A stretch of DNA of 64,000 nt from Adhaeribacter rhizoryzae (GCF_008629685.1 NZ_VWSF01000001.1:124001-188000), one strand, 5' to 3'. Positions 27,125 through 36,492 are shown, numbered from the stretch's first letter. Notes: a model not told the origin generated them from the sequence alone. Numbers and translations are program-made.

Positions 27125-27727
27125 AGGAGTTTAGGTATAGTTAAAGTGGAAAATACAAAACCAGAAGTATTTGAAACAGCACTTTAAGATCCGCTAACTG
27201 CAATGCCTAATTCACCTACCTATAACAGGTAAAATGTTGCTCCTTATCTTTTAATAAAACTTATATACTAATATAGGAATTATTTAACCATATTAAATTA
27301 AATTGCTTATAAAAAAACTTGAAATTAAATAATTAAGATAGTGATTTATAGAATTAATATTGTATAAAATTGTATTATTTATTATTGTGCTTCCTGTTTA
27401 ATGTTTAAATAAATATAAATTTATTACTTATTTAATAAGGGTATAAATATACATTTAAGCAAAAAGAAGCTTAAGGAAGTCAGAAATAAAGGCTAGGTAA
27501 ATACTTATGCTGAGCTTAGTACTAATTAGCTATTTTTTTCAGGCTTCCGAAGTGATAAGTACTAGTTCTTACCAGTATTTAGAATTCTGAAAATTAGACT
27601 ACGTGTTAAAAGAATGCCAGGCGGTATTAAATATTACCTGTAAGTTTTAATGCGGGGTTAACTTGTAGCAGCACTTACTTTTTATAATAAGTACAGTTTA
27701 TAACCGGATAAGTGAATATCTGCCCAT
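27125..27727. other. AT-rich spacer between paralogous lipoprotein genes
   Basis: About 600 bases, strongly AT-rich, with no credible ORF. It should hold the promoter of the 26012-27124 gene, whose start lies at its left edge. Confidence 0.45.
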
Positions 27728-27759
27728 AAAAAAACCGGCAGATGTTTTATCTGCCGGTT
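27728..27759 (-). terminator. Intrinsic terminator for the 540-residue lipoprotein gene
   Basis: An 11-base stem (AACCGGCAGAT / ATCTGCCGGTT) has a 5-base loop. On the minus strand it is followed by a run of T residues, as expected for the gene ending at 27803. Confidence 0.9.
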
Positions 27760-27802
27760 CTTGAAAATCAGACTAATTTTTAAGATTAAGATTCTTCAAC
27801 GA

Positions 27803-29425
27803 TCAATCTGGGCAATGGGCAGGGCCAAGTTTGCCATTATTGTAAGCATCTAAAATACCAGCCAATTGCGTAGCTTGCGCATGCAGTGCTTTATTACCAT
27901 CTACCTGGGCTGGTGTATAGGTATTAAAGAAAGCAGTAGCTTGGGTATAGGCAGCTTGTACGGATGCCGGGGCAGAAGCAACTTTCAGGTTTAAGGTAGC
28001 TGCTACGTACTGGTGAGCTAGTATGTAGTAAGCATTACCTTTTGGTGGTACATTCAGGATAGAGTAGTAGGTATAATTGCTCTTGAAGAATTTAGTTCCT
28101 TCCAACTGACCCCAGGTTTTATCGTAGTGCTTAGAATTAGAAGCATGATTTTTCCAGTAGCCTTGGGTTCTAACACAGCCGTTTTTAGGTGGTTCGGGGC
28201 AGAATACAATATTATCGATAGCGCCGGAACCAGTTGGGCCGCTGCCCATTACCACTTCCATTTTTACCACACCGGTAGTGTTACCTAAATTAACGGTTTG
28301 TACACTGCCATCGCCTGTTGCGGGTACCGATATGGTATTCAGCAGAACACCACCAATGCCGTACAAATAAATTTTGGTGCCAGTTTCTTCATTATCCAGG
28401 TAGGTGAGCGAAGTCAGCATAACTGTTCCCAGCGAAGAAAAATCGACAACTAATTTAGAACCATTGGCAAAGTCATCTGGTACTGAAGCTGTACCGGTAT
28501 GGTTGGTAATCAGTACATTGCCGGTTTCGGCCATCATTAGGTCAGTATCATCGCTGCCAATTACAGGCGTTGTACCGGTAGTATTTAACAGGTTAGCAAA
28601 AGAAGTAGTACCATAGGTGGTGCCACCGCCAATTCTTCTAAAGCCTTGCACACCAATATTAGCGCCGTAAAGACTTTTTACGCTGGTAACAAAACCAGAG
28701 GCATCACGGGTTACGGTTTGCTCAAATGTAATTATATCGCAGGGCGGCTGTACCTGCGGACAGAAATGAATATTATCGATAGCGCCGGAACCAGTAGTGC
28801 CGCTACCCAAAATAACTTCCATTCTTACTACGCTGGCAGTATTACCTAAGTTAACGGTTTGTACACTGCCATCGCCCATAACAGGTACGGGCACTGTTTT
28901 AATTAACACATTGGCTGCGTTGTACATATTTATTACCGTATTCTTCTCTTCATTATCCAGGTAAGTGAGTGAGTTTAGAGTTACTGATCCCATAGAAGTG
29001 AAATCCAGAACCAGTTTAGAACCGTTGGCAAAATCATCCGGAATAGCTGAATTATCGGTTTGGTTTACAATCAGCACCTTGCCGGTTTCGGCCTGCATCA
29101 AGTCGGTATCGTCGCTGCCGCCGGGGTTAGTACCGGTAGTGTTAAATAAGTTGGCATAATTAGTAGCAGTGTAACTACTGCCGCCGCCAATTCTTCTAAA
29201 GCCTTGCACACCTATTGTTTGTCCGCCGGCACTTGCCACATTGGTAACAAAGCCATTGCTGCCACGCGTTGCAGCATGCTCAAAAGTAATTACATCGCAA
29301 GTTACAGCAGCATCAGATTTACTATCTGTGGCAATAGTAGGGGCAACCTGTTCGTCTGGGCTACAAGCATAGAGCAATAATAAAGCGGCTGCCAGAATGT
29401 TGGTTTTTAGGAGTTTTTTGTACAT
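27803..29425 (-). CDS. Surface lipoprotein with duplicated module and TQGYWKNH domain
   Basis: 540 residues. The leader MYKKLLKTNILAAALLLLYAC gives lipoprotein Cys21, then SPDEQ, as in the paralog next door. Two tandem modules of about 185 residues follow (about 43-228 and 229-415). Each starts CDxITFE, contains GVQGFRRIGGG and SLTYLDNEE, and ends GSGAIDNIxFCP. The last 120 residues start CVRTQGYWKNHASNSK and repeat YYILAHQYVAATLNL. Function is unknown. The CDxITFE...IDNI module resembles carbohydrate- or lectin-like beta sandwiches only in general character. The internal duplication explains most of the size difference from the 370-residue paralog. Confidence 0.78.
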   Translation of the reverse strand: MYKKLLKTNILAAALLLLYACSPDEQVAPTIATDSKSDAAVTCDVITFEHAATRGSNGFVTNVASAGGQTIGVQGFRRIGGGSSYTATNYANLFNTTGTNPGGSDDTDLMQAETGKVLIVNQTDNSAIPDDFANGSKLVLDFTSMGSVTLNSLTYLDNEEKNTVINMYNAANVLIKTVPVPVMGDGSVQTVNLGNTASVVRMEVILGSGTTGSGAIDNIHFCPQVQPPCDIITFEQTVTRDASGFVTSVKSLYGANIGVQGFRRIGGGTTYGTTSFANLLNTTGTTPVIGSDDTDLMMAETGNVLITNHTGTASVPDDFANGSKLVVDFSSLGTVMLTSLTYLDNEETGTKIYLYGIGGVLLNTISVPATGDGSVQTVNLGNTTGVVKMEVVMGSGPTGSGAIDNIVFCPEPPKNGCVRTQGYWKNHASNSKHYDKTWGQLEGTKFFKSNYTYYSILNVPPKGNAYYILAHQYVAATLNLKVASAPASVQAAYTQATAFFNTYTPAQVDGNKALHAQATQLAGILDAYNNGKLGPAHCPD

Positions 29426-30217
29426 AAAGATTTGTGATTAAATTGTGGATAATAGTATTTTACTCACCATATACATGGTGTTAATTCCGGTAACGGAGGT
29501 GTAAATAAAATTCAGGAATTATATTGTGATTAATACAATTGTAAATAAATAACTTTATATTTCCTAATTTTTAAACGATTTTATTCGTAAAAAGTTTATA
29601 AAATAAATAAAAATACTTATATAAAAAGTGTCTTAAATTTTGTTTAAGAGCAGTATGGTAAACAGTAAACACAATTAGGTGCAGAAGATTTGAAAAAACG
29701 GTTTCGTTAAACAGTGTATTAAAAAGTCCTATATTTTTTAGCTGTTTTTCTGATAGTAGTGGTAAAGCATTAAAAATGTATTAACCAACTTTAATTAGTT
29801 GTTTAATTTACCTTAAACTAAATATTAATGCGCCAGAAGCACCATAAACTTGCTTGTGCTGCAGTTTACAATTGAATTCATTTTTTCTTTCAGAAAAAGC
29901 CTTTAAGCTTAAGTAAAAAGGGGTAATAATTTCTTGAACATGGGGTTAAGCAAGCTCATTATTCAGCTAAATTCCTTTTAGCATAATATTCCTGTAATCA
30001 TTATTGCCTTCCATTTGGGAAAAGGTTGTTTAATTAACTTAGCCGGTTTAAACAAAAACTTATATATTACCAAGCCGAAAATCTGCTAGTAAATAGTTTT
30101 CAGCAGGGTAAGTTTTCTATTGAAATATTCTAGTAAGATGACTATGCTTGTTAGATGTTTTTTAATCAAATAAAAATTATATAAAGCAATACATATAAAT
30201 CGCTTCTATCACCACAG
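29426..30217. other. Long AT-rich spacer, no gene seen
   Basis: About 790 bases between divergent genes (lipoprotein on minus, GH88 operon on plus). It is very AT-rich, with no coding frame of note and no strong repeat. It should carry both promoters. Its size is unusual and could hide a small RNA that I cannot recognise by eye. Confidence 0.45.
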
Positions 30218-31600
30218 ATGATTTCAATCAACACCACGCTACAACCCGCCGATTTGCAGAGCCCGCTGCAAAACTTTTGGGAGTTATCGGGCCAGAAAGT
30301 AAACCTGATTCAGCAACAATACGATGTAAGCAAAGGCTCGCCGGTTTTTACGGTACAGGGCCGCTACACCACCCGCGGCTGGACCGAATGGACCCAGGGT
30401 TTCCAGTTTGGATCGGCTATTTTGCAGTTTGATGCTACCGGCGAGGAAGAGTTCCTGAATTACGGCCGCCAGAATACCTTAAACCTGATGGCCCCGCACG
30501 TTAGCCACATTGGGGTACACGACCACGGTTTTAATAACGTAAGCACTTACGGCAACTTGCTCCGGCTGATGCACGAAGGCAAAACGCCTCACAACGAATG
30601 GGAGCAGAACTTCTACGAACTGGCCCTGAAGATTTCCGGTGCCGTACAGGCCAGCCGCTGGACGACCACCAAAAACGGCGGCTTTATTCATTCCTTTAAC
30701 GGTCCGCATTCTTTATTTGTCGATACCATTCGTTCCTGCCGGGCCCTGATGGTCAGCTACCGCTTGGGTCACCAGTTTCAGGCAGAGAACGATGTAAAGA
30801 TTAACCTGCTCGAACGGGCTTTGCAGCATTGCCACGCTACCGCGCAATATTCCGTTTTCTACGGTGAGGGCCGCGACCGCTACGATATTTGGGGCCGTAC
30901 TGCCCACGAAAGCATCTTTAATACCAAAGACGGTAATTTCCGCTGCCCCGGTACCCAGCAGGGTTATTCTGGCTTCAGTACCTGGACCCGCGGCATGGCT
31001 TGGGCTATGTGCGGCTTTGCCGAAGAACTGGAATTTTTGCAAACCATACCCGACCAGGATTTAACCCATTTAGGAGATAGGCAAGTAATAGAAGAATTCA
31101 TGCTGAAAGCCGCCCAGGCTACTTGCGATTTTTATATAGAGCAAACCCCCACTGATGGCGTGCCTTACTGGGATACCGGTGCCCCTAACCTGCATAAATT
31201 GGGCGATTATTTAAACCAGCCGGCCAACCCTTATAATAACCAGGAGCCCGTAGATAGCTCGGCGGCCGCCATTGCCGCACAGGGCTTGTTAAGATTAGGG
31301 CGTTATTTGCAGCAAACGGGCCAAACGGAAGCCGGTAATAAATATTGGCAGGCCGGCCTTACCGTTTTGCAAACGCTTTTGCAGGAACCATATCTCAGTA
31401 CTGACCCCGCCCATCAGGGTTTGTTGTTGCATTCGGTATACCACTGGCCTAACGGCTGGGATAACGTGCCCGAAGGCAGTACCATTCCGTACGGCGAGTC
31501 GAGTATGTGGGGCGATTATCACATTAGGGAAGTCGCGCTTTACCTGCAAAAAGTTATAAACCAGGAGCCTTATTACACCTTCTTTAACTGCGTAAAATAA
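30218..31600 (+). CDS. GH88-like unsaturated glucuronyl hydrolase, cytosolic
   Basis: 460 residues with no signal peptide. The alpha/alpha-barrel of GH88 is indicated by GVHDHGFNN (Asp102), HSLFVDTIRSCRAL (Asp169), QGYSGFSTWTRGMAWAMCGF, WDTGAPN, EPVDSSAAAIAAQGLLR and PYGESSMWGDYHIREVALYL. Asp102 and Asp169 correspond to the two conserved aspartates of this family. The expected reaction is hydration of a 4,5-unsaturated uronic acid at the non-reducing end of a lyase product, releasing a keto-deoxy-uronate. A cytosolic location, with an MFS transporter in the same operon, fits uptake of the disaccharide first. Its stop overlaps the next start (TAATG). Confidence 0.85.
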   Translation: MISINTTLQPADLQSPLQNFWELSGQKVNLIQQQYDVSKGSPVFTVQGRYTTRGWTEWTQGFQFGSAILQFDATGEEEFLNYGRQNTLNLMAPHVSHIGVHDHGFNNVSTYGNLLRLMHEGKTPHNEWEQNFYELALKISGAVQASRWTTTKNGGFIHSFNGPHSLFVDTIRSCRALMVSYRLGHQFQAENDVKINLLERALQHCHATAQYSVFYGEGRDRYDIWGRTAHESIFNTKDGNFRCPGTQQGYSGFSTWTRGMAWAMCGFAEELEFLQTIPDQDLTHLGDRQVIEEFMLKAAQATCDFYIEQTPTDGVPYWDTGAPNLHKLGDYLNQPANPYNNQEPVDSSAAAIAAQGLLRLGRYLQQTGQTEAGNKYWQAGLTVLQTLLQEPYLSTDPAHQGLLLHSVYHWPNGWDNVPEGSTIPYGESSMWGDYHIREVALYLQKVINQEPYYTFFNCVK

Positions 31601-32430
31601 TGGCCCAGGCGTTAACTGATTTTTCAAGGTTATGTGTGCACACCATTACCACCAAGCCCTGGCCCCTGGAGAAAGCGGCTAAAGAATTTTCGGCGGCCGG
31701 TGTTAGCGGCATAACCGTTTGGCGTGATACCTTAGCTGGCAAAAATATTGCCCAGGCTCGTCGGATGCTGCAAGACCTGAACCTGGAAGTGGTATCGTTG
31801 TGCCGCGGAGGTTTCTTTCCGGCCCGCGAGGCCGCCAAAAAACAAGCTGCCATCGACGATAATTTAAAAGCCATCGACGAAGCCGCAGCCTTGGGCGCGC
31901 CCCACGTGGTGTTAGTTTGCGGAGCCGTGCCGGGGCAACCCTTAACCGAATCGCGGAAGCAAATTCAGGAGGGCATTGCCGCCTGCCTGGACCATGCTGC
32001 CGCCGCTGGTGTAAAACTAGCCATCGAACCCTTACACCCCATGTACGCCGACGACCGCTCGGCTGTAAACACCCTGGCCCAGGCCAACGACATGGCCGAA
32101 GCGCTAAATTCCCCGTGGGTAGGCATAGCCGTAGACGTGTATCATTTGTGGTGGGACCCGGACCTCGAAAACCAAATAAAACGCTGCGGCCAGAACGGTA
32201 ACTTAACGGCCTTTCATATCTGCGACTGGAATACCCCCACCACCGATTTGTTAAACGACCGGGGCCTGATGGGCGAAGGCTGTATCAACCTAAAGGAAAT
32301 TCGCGGCTGGGTAGAAGCTACCGGTTTTACCGGTTACAACGAGGTAGAAATATTCTCGCATAAATTCTGGGCCCAAGACCAACACCAGTTCCTGAATAAA
32401 ATAAAAGAAGCTTATTTAAAGCATTCTTAA
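31600..32430 (+). CDS. Cytosolic sugar isomerase/epimerase-like TIM barrel
   Basis: 276 residues with no leader, unlike the three other family members here. AIEPLHPMYA, AVDVYHLWWD, AFHICDW and NEVEIFSHKF give the metal-site Glu, Asp, His and Glu. Its ATG shares one base with the stop codon of the GH88 gene, which suggests translational coupling and a linked function. It probably isomerises a sugar acid or keto-sugar released by the hydrolase. The exact substrate is inferred from position only. Confidence 0.9.
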   Translation: MAQALTDFSRLCVHTITTKPWPLEKAAKEFSAAGVSGITVWRDTLAGKNIAQARRMLQDLNLEVVSLCRGGFFPAREAAKKQAAIDDNLKAIDEAAALGAPHVVLVCGAVPGQPLTESRKQIQEGIAACLDHAAAAGVKLAIEPLHPMYADDRSAVNTLAQANDMAEALNSPWVGIAVDVYHLWWDPDLENQIKRCGQNGNLTAFHICDWNTPTTDLLNDRGLMGEGCINLKEIRGWVEATGFTGYNEVEIFSHKFWAQDQHQFLNKIKEAYLKHS

Positions 32431-32448
32431 TTAAAGGAGTTCTGGCTT

Positions 32449-32579
32449 TTGCTGGCGCGAGGCTCCGCCTCGTGTCGACTTTCTTCCGGCCTCTGGCCGC
32501 TAATAATGTTTAGAAAATAAATTTCTTTCGGCCAGAGGCCAGAGGATAAAAGGCACGAGGCGGAGCCTCGCGCCAGCAA
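32449..32579. repeat. Long palindromic intergenic repeat
   Basis: A perfect 26-base inverted repeat (32449-32474 and 32554-32579) encloses a second inner stem built on CGGCCAGAGGCC. The outer arm itself contains GCGAGGC/GCCTCG, so it can form a branched structure. It lies inside the operon, between the isomerase gene and the next Gfo/Idh/MocA gene. It is more GC-rich than the surrounding spacer and looks like an inserted dispersed element. Confidence 0.8.
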
Positions 32580-32689
32580 TACTTAAACAAAATAATTTAA
32601 AAAATATTACCCCGCAACGGAATAATATTGGCGGGTGCATCAACAACGATTTACTATCCGAGCGGTCAGCGAGTTTAAATCGTCTTGAT

Positions 32690-32760
32690 TCTTTTGGAAC
32701 TCCTTCCCTTGCTAAGGGAAGGTGCCCGAAGGGCGGAAGGGTCTGTCTCATCAAGGAGAA
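32690..32760. repeat. REP-like unit with CCTTCCCTT stem
   Basis: A perfect 9-base stem (CCTTCCCTT at 32702-32710, AAGGGAAGG at 32714-32722), followed by GCCCGAAGGGC-type symmetry, sits in the same spacer as the longer palindrome. This unit resembles dispersed repeats I associate with Bacteroidota genomes. The rest of 32580-32878 shows no gene. Confidence 0.6.
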
Positions 32761-32878
32761 AAGTAAGGCCCAGCCGGCGAGGCGAAAGCTGGCAAATAGT
32801 AAAGCTTATAAAATCAAAAATGGCTCTAAAATTTAAGAAGCTTAAATAACTTTTAACTCTAAACTCTTAACTATTTAC

Positions 32879-34030
32879 ATGACCCCAACCATCCACCAAG
32901 TAGGCATTATCATGAATGGCGTAACGGGCCGCATGGGCACCAACCAGCACCTGCTGCGCTCCATCGTAGAAATAATCAAACAAGGCGGCGTAAAAGTCAG
33001 CCCTTCAGAATTTATTATGCCCGACCCGGTGCTGGTCGGCCGCGATGCTATTAAGCTGAAAAAGCTCGCCGATATTTCGGGCGTAAAGAAATTTACCACC
33101 GATCTGGACAGCGTGATGAACGACCCAAATTACCAGATTTATTTCGATGCCCAGACTACCGGCCGCCGGGCAGACGGCGTGCGGCAGGCCGTAAAAGCCG
33201 GCAAGCACGTTTACTGCGAAAAACCAACTGCCGTTAGGACCGAAACTGCCATGGAACTGTACCAACTGTGTAAAGAAGCCGGTATTAAAAATGGCGTGGT
33301 GCAGGATAAACTCTGGCTACCAGGTTTATTAAAGTTGCAACGATTAATTCAGAACGGCTTCTTCGGCGAGATACTGTCTGTGCGGGGTGAGTTTGGTTAC
33401 TGGGTGTTCGAAGGGCATACCATACCGGCCCAGCGGCCCTCGTGGAACTACCGCCAGGAAGACGATGGCGGAATTATTGTGGACATGCTTTGCCACTGGC
33501 GTTACGTACTCGATCATATATTTGGTAAGGTAAAAGCTGTTTCCTGCTTAGGCGCTACCCATATTCCGGAGCGGATTGACGAGCAGGGCAAACCATACAA
33601 AGCCACCGCCGATGATGCTGCTTATGCCACCTTTGAACTCGAAAACGGCGTAATCGCGCAGTTTAATTCTTCCTGGACCGTGCGGGTGCGTCGCGACGAT
33701 TTGTTAACCCTGCAGGTAGATGGCACCAAAGGTTCGGCGGTAGCTGGGTTGCGCGAGTGCTACACCCAACACTATGGCAATACCCCCAAACCAACCTGGA
33801 ACCCCGATATTCCGCAGCCGATAAATTTCTTTGAGGGTTGGGCCAAAGTACCGGAGCAGGAAACTTTTGAAAACGCTTTTAAAGTGCAATGGGAATTATT
33901 CCTGAAGCACGTGGTAAAAGACGATCCGTTTCCGTGGGATTTACGCGAAGGCGCCAAAGGCGTGCAACTCGCAGAAAAAGGCCTGGAAAGTTGGGCCAAA
34001 CGCTGCTGGGTAGATATTCCGGAGTTATAA
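32879..34030 (+). CDS. Cytosolic Gfo/Idh/MocA family oxidoreductase
   Basis: 383 residues with no signal peptide. The N-terminus GIIMNGVTGRMGTNQH is a Rossmann loop closer in look to GRMG-type reductases than to the usual GxGxxG of the family. VYCEKPTAV is the EKP motif, and DMLCHWRYVLDHIFG carries the conserved His/Asp/His. It is in a sugar-acid operon with GH88, isomerase, SDR and MFS genes, so it likely oxidises or reduces an intermediate of that route. A 448-base, repeat-filled gap separates it from the isomerase, and another start site is possible. Confidence 0.88.
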   Translation: MTPTIHQVGIIMNGVTGRMGTNQHLLRSIVEIIKQGGVKVSPSEFIMPDPVLVGRDAIKLKKLADISGVKKFTTDLDSVMNDPNYQIYFDAQTTGRRADGVRQAVKAGKHVYCEKPTAVRTETAMELYQLCKEAGIKNGVVQDKLWLPGLLKLQRLIQNGFFGEILSVRGEFGYWVFEGHTIPAQRPSWNYRQEDDGGIIVDMLCHWRYVLDHIFGKVKAVSCLGATHIPERIDEQGKPYKATADDAAYATFELENGVIAQFNSSWTVRVRRDDLLTLQVDGTKGSAVAGLRECYTQHYGNTPKPTWNPDIPQPINFFEGWAKVPEQETFENAFKVQWELFLKHVVKDDPFPWDLREGAKGVQLAEKGLESWAKRCWVDIPEL

Positions 34031-34069
34031 GCCTTCTTTCTTACCTTAAAATAATTCTGTCTTATTATA

Positions 34070-34112
34070 TTCCCTTCGGTTTCAAGTTCAGAGTACCTGA
34101 AACCGAAGGGAA
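34070..34112 (+). terminator. Hairpin between Gfo/Idh/MocA and SDR genes
   Basis: A perfect 15-base inverted repeat (TTCCCTTCGGTTTCA at 34070-34084, complement at 34098-34112) with a 13-base loop lies inside the presumed operon. The following bases are atatttag, so termination would be partial at best; it may tune downstream expression. Confidence 0.5.
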
Positions 34113-34134
34113 ATATTTAGCTTAAAAATATTAC

Positions 34135-34905
34135 ATGAAGCGAGTAGCATTTATTACCGGTGGCAGCCGGGGTATTGGTTATGGCATTGCGGCGCAACTG
34201 GCCTTGGCCGGGTTCGATTTAGCCATTAATGGGGTGCGGCCGCTGGAAGCCGTTACCGAAGCTATAGAAGGGTTGAAATCCAGAGGAAGTGATGTAATTT
34301 ATGTGCAGGGCGATGTAGCTTCACCGGATGCCCGTACCCGGATGCTGGACGAGATAAAGGAATATTACGGCCGTTTGCACGTGCTGGTAAATAATGCCGG
34401 TATTGCCCCCCGCGAACGCAAAGATATTCTGGAGGCCACGGAAGAAAGCTTTAGTCATTTGCTCCAAACCAACCTGCAAGGACCTTATTTTCTGACCCAA
34501 GCCGTAGCCAACTGGTTTATTCAGCAGCAAAGCCAAGCCGATAACTTTTCCGGCTGTATTGTAAATGTATCATCTATTTCGGCTACAGTGGCTTCGGTAA
34601 ATCGCGGCGAATATTGCATAGCTAAAGCCGGCCTGAGCATGGCTACTCAATTGTGGGCTACCCGCCTGGGCGAGTTTAATATTCCGGTGTACGAAGTGCG
34701 CCCCGGTATTATCCGCACCGACATGACTGCCGGCGTAACCGATAAATACGACAAACTCATTGCTGAAGGCTTAACTGTACAAAAACGGTGGGGAACCCCC
34801 GAGGATGTGGGCAAAGCCGTGGCGGCTTTGGCCAAAGGCGATTTTCCTTATTCCACTGGCCAGGTAATCATGGTTGATGGCGGCCTTACCTTATCGCGCT
34901 TGTAA
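34135..34905 (+). CDS. Short-chain dehydrogenase/reductase of the sugar-acid operon
   Basis: 256 residues. The SDR motifs are TGGSRGIG (residues 8-15), NNAG (86-89), Ser147, and Tyr160/Lys164 in YCIAK, with MVDGG at the end. Such SDRs are often called 3-ketoacyl-ACP reductases by default. In this operon a role in reducing or oxidising a keto-deoxy sugar, as in the Kdu-type uronate route, is more likely. That is inference from neighbours: GH88, isomerase, Gfo/Idh/MocA and a sugar-type MFS transporter. Confidence 0.9.
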   Translation: MKRVAFITGGSRGIGYGIAAQLALAGFDLAINGVRPLEAVTEAIEGLKSRGSDVIYVQGDVASPDARTRMLDEIKEYYGRLHVLVNNAGIAPRERKDILEATEESFSHLLQTNLQGPYFLTQAVANWFIQQQSQADNFSGCIVNVSSISATVASVNRGEYCIAKAGLSMATQLWATRLGEFNIPVYEVRPGIIRTDMTAGVTDKYDKLIAEGLTVQKRWGTPEDVGKAVAALAKGDFPYSTGQVIMVDGGLTLSRL

Positions 34906-35137
34906 AATATTGAGGCACGCAACTCAAACCTGACAGCAATAGCTTGCACCTGGCAAATATGAATTAATAGATCTGAAGTAAAGAAAACAGCCGAAACAGT
35001 TAACTCAATATTCCTTTTTTACCCGAAATCCGGCTAAAGTTACCCTAATCCTTTTGTCAGGCTTAGAAAATTACTTAAATTATTGGGGCTTAAATGCGCC
35101 AACCGAAAACGTAACCACCACTTAAATTAAAATTTGT

Positions 35138-36427
35138 ATGACAGCCAACGCTCCCCTCCGGCACCTTCTGAAAATACCTGTAATTGTAGCGGCGCTCGGG
35201 TATATGGTAGATATGTACGATTTATTTCTGTTTAATATTGTGCGGGTGCCGAGCCTGAGAGATTTGGGTTTAACCCAGGAAGAATTGTTTACCAAAGGCG
35301 CTTTTATCTTAAATGTGCAGATGGCCGGCATGTTGCTGGGCGGTATTTTATGGGGCGTGTTGGGCGATAAAAGAGGCCGCCTTTCGGTGCTGTTTGGGTC
35401 TATTTTGCTGTACTCGCTGGCCAATATTGCCAACGGCTTTGTAGCCACTTTCGACCAATATTTATTTCTGCGTTTTATTGCCGGAATTGGTTTGGCCGGC
35501 GAACTCGGAGCGGGCATAACCCTGGTTGCCGAAATATTGCCCAAAGAAATCCGGGGTTACGGTACCACGCTGGTGGCTACTGTGGGCGTATTGGGGGCTA
35601 TTCTGGCTTATTTTGTTGCCGATATTTTTAGCTGGCGAACTTCTTACTTTGTGGGCGGCGGCTTAGGTTTGGTATTGCTTTTAATGCGGGTAAGCGTGTT
35701 TGAGTCCGGAATATTTCTGCATCTAAAAAACAAACACGTTAAGCGTGGTAATTTCCTGATGCTGTTTTCGAGTTGGGCGCGGTTCTCTAAATATATGAGT
35801 TCTATTCTGGTGGGTATGCCCATCTGGTTTGTGTCGGGGGTATTAATATTTTTCTCACCGGAATTTGGGCAGGCGCTGGGCGTAACCGAACCCGTAGTGG
35901 CCGGTAAGGCTGTGATGCTGGCTTTTGCGGGGCAGGTACTCGGCGATATAATTAGCGGTTACCTGAGCCAAGTGTTTCAAAGCCGTAAAAAAGGCATGCT
36001 GGTATTTATGCTGGGCTCTTACGCCATGATGCTCGTGTATTTACTCACCACTACCCAAAGCCTGACTACTTTCTATATTATTTGTGCCTGCTTAGGTTTT
36101 TTCAACGGGTTCTGGACTTTGTTTGTAACCATTGCCGCCGAATTATTCGGTACCAACCTGCGGGCTACGGTAGCCACCACCGTCCCTAATTTTGTCCGGG
36201 CTTCGGTTATTCCTATTTCAACTTTGTTTTTACTAGCCAAAGGCGAGTGGGGCATTACCAACGGCGCCATTGCGGTCGGAACACTTGTGATGGCTATCTC
36301 TTTGCTGGCCCTGTGGCGTCTGGAAGAAACCTTTACCAAAGATCTGAACTACGCCGAAGAAGATGCCCCAGCGTTGGATCTGGCCGTGCCGGAAGTAAGC
36401 AGCCCGAGAGCTTTAACCAAGAAGTAG
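35138..36427 (+). CDS. MFS transporter, sugar/organic-acid type
   Basis: 429 residues with about 12 hydrophobic segments. The early VDMYDLFLFN and the loop GDKRGRLSVLFGS match the conserved D-R/K-x-G-R motif of the major facilitator family, and RFIAGIGLAGELGAGITLVAE matches the fourth-helix signature of the metabolite:H+ symporter group. It lies in the inner membrane and probably imports the uronide or its monomer used by the upstream enzymes. A 27-base inverted repeat follows the gene and could serve as its terminator. Confidence 0.92.
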   Translation: MTANAPLRHLLKIPVIVAALGYMVDMYDLFLFNIVRVPSLRDLGLTQEELFTKGAFILNVQMAGMLLGGILWGVLGDKRGRLSVLFGSILLYSLANIANGFVATFDQYLFLRFIAGIGLAGELGAGITLVAEILPKEIRGYGTTLVATVGVLGAILAYFVADIFSWRTSYFVGGGLGLVLLLMRVSVFESGIFLHLKNKHVKRGNFLMLFSSWARFSKYMSSILVGMPIWFVSGVLIFFSPEFGQALGVTEPVVAGKAVMLAFAGQVLGDIISGYLSQVFQSRKKGMLVFMLGSYAMMLVYLLTTTQSLTTFYIICACLGFFNGFWTLFVTIAAELFGTNLRATVATTVPNFVRASVIPISTLFLLAKGEWGITNGAIAVGTLVMAISLLALWRLEETFTKDLNYAEEDAPALDLAVPEVSSPRALTKK

Positions 36428-36492
36428 CCGGACATAAGTGTATAATTTTGTCGATTGAACTTAAAATATTAGAGCTTTAGAAGCTTGAGTAT

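Noticed and set aside
35122-35544. Minus-strand 140-residue ORF inside the MFS gene
   Set aside because: Shadow frame; the plus-strand transporter is clear.
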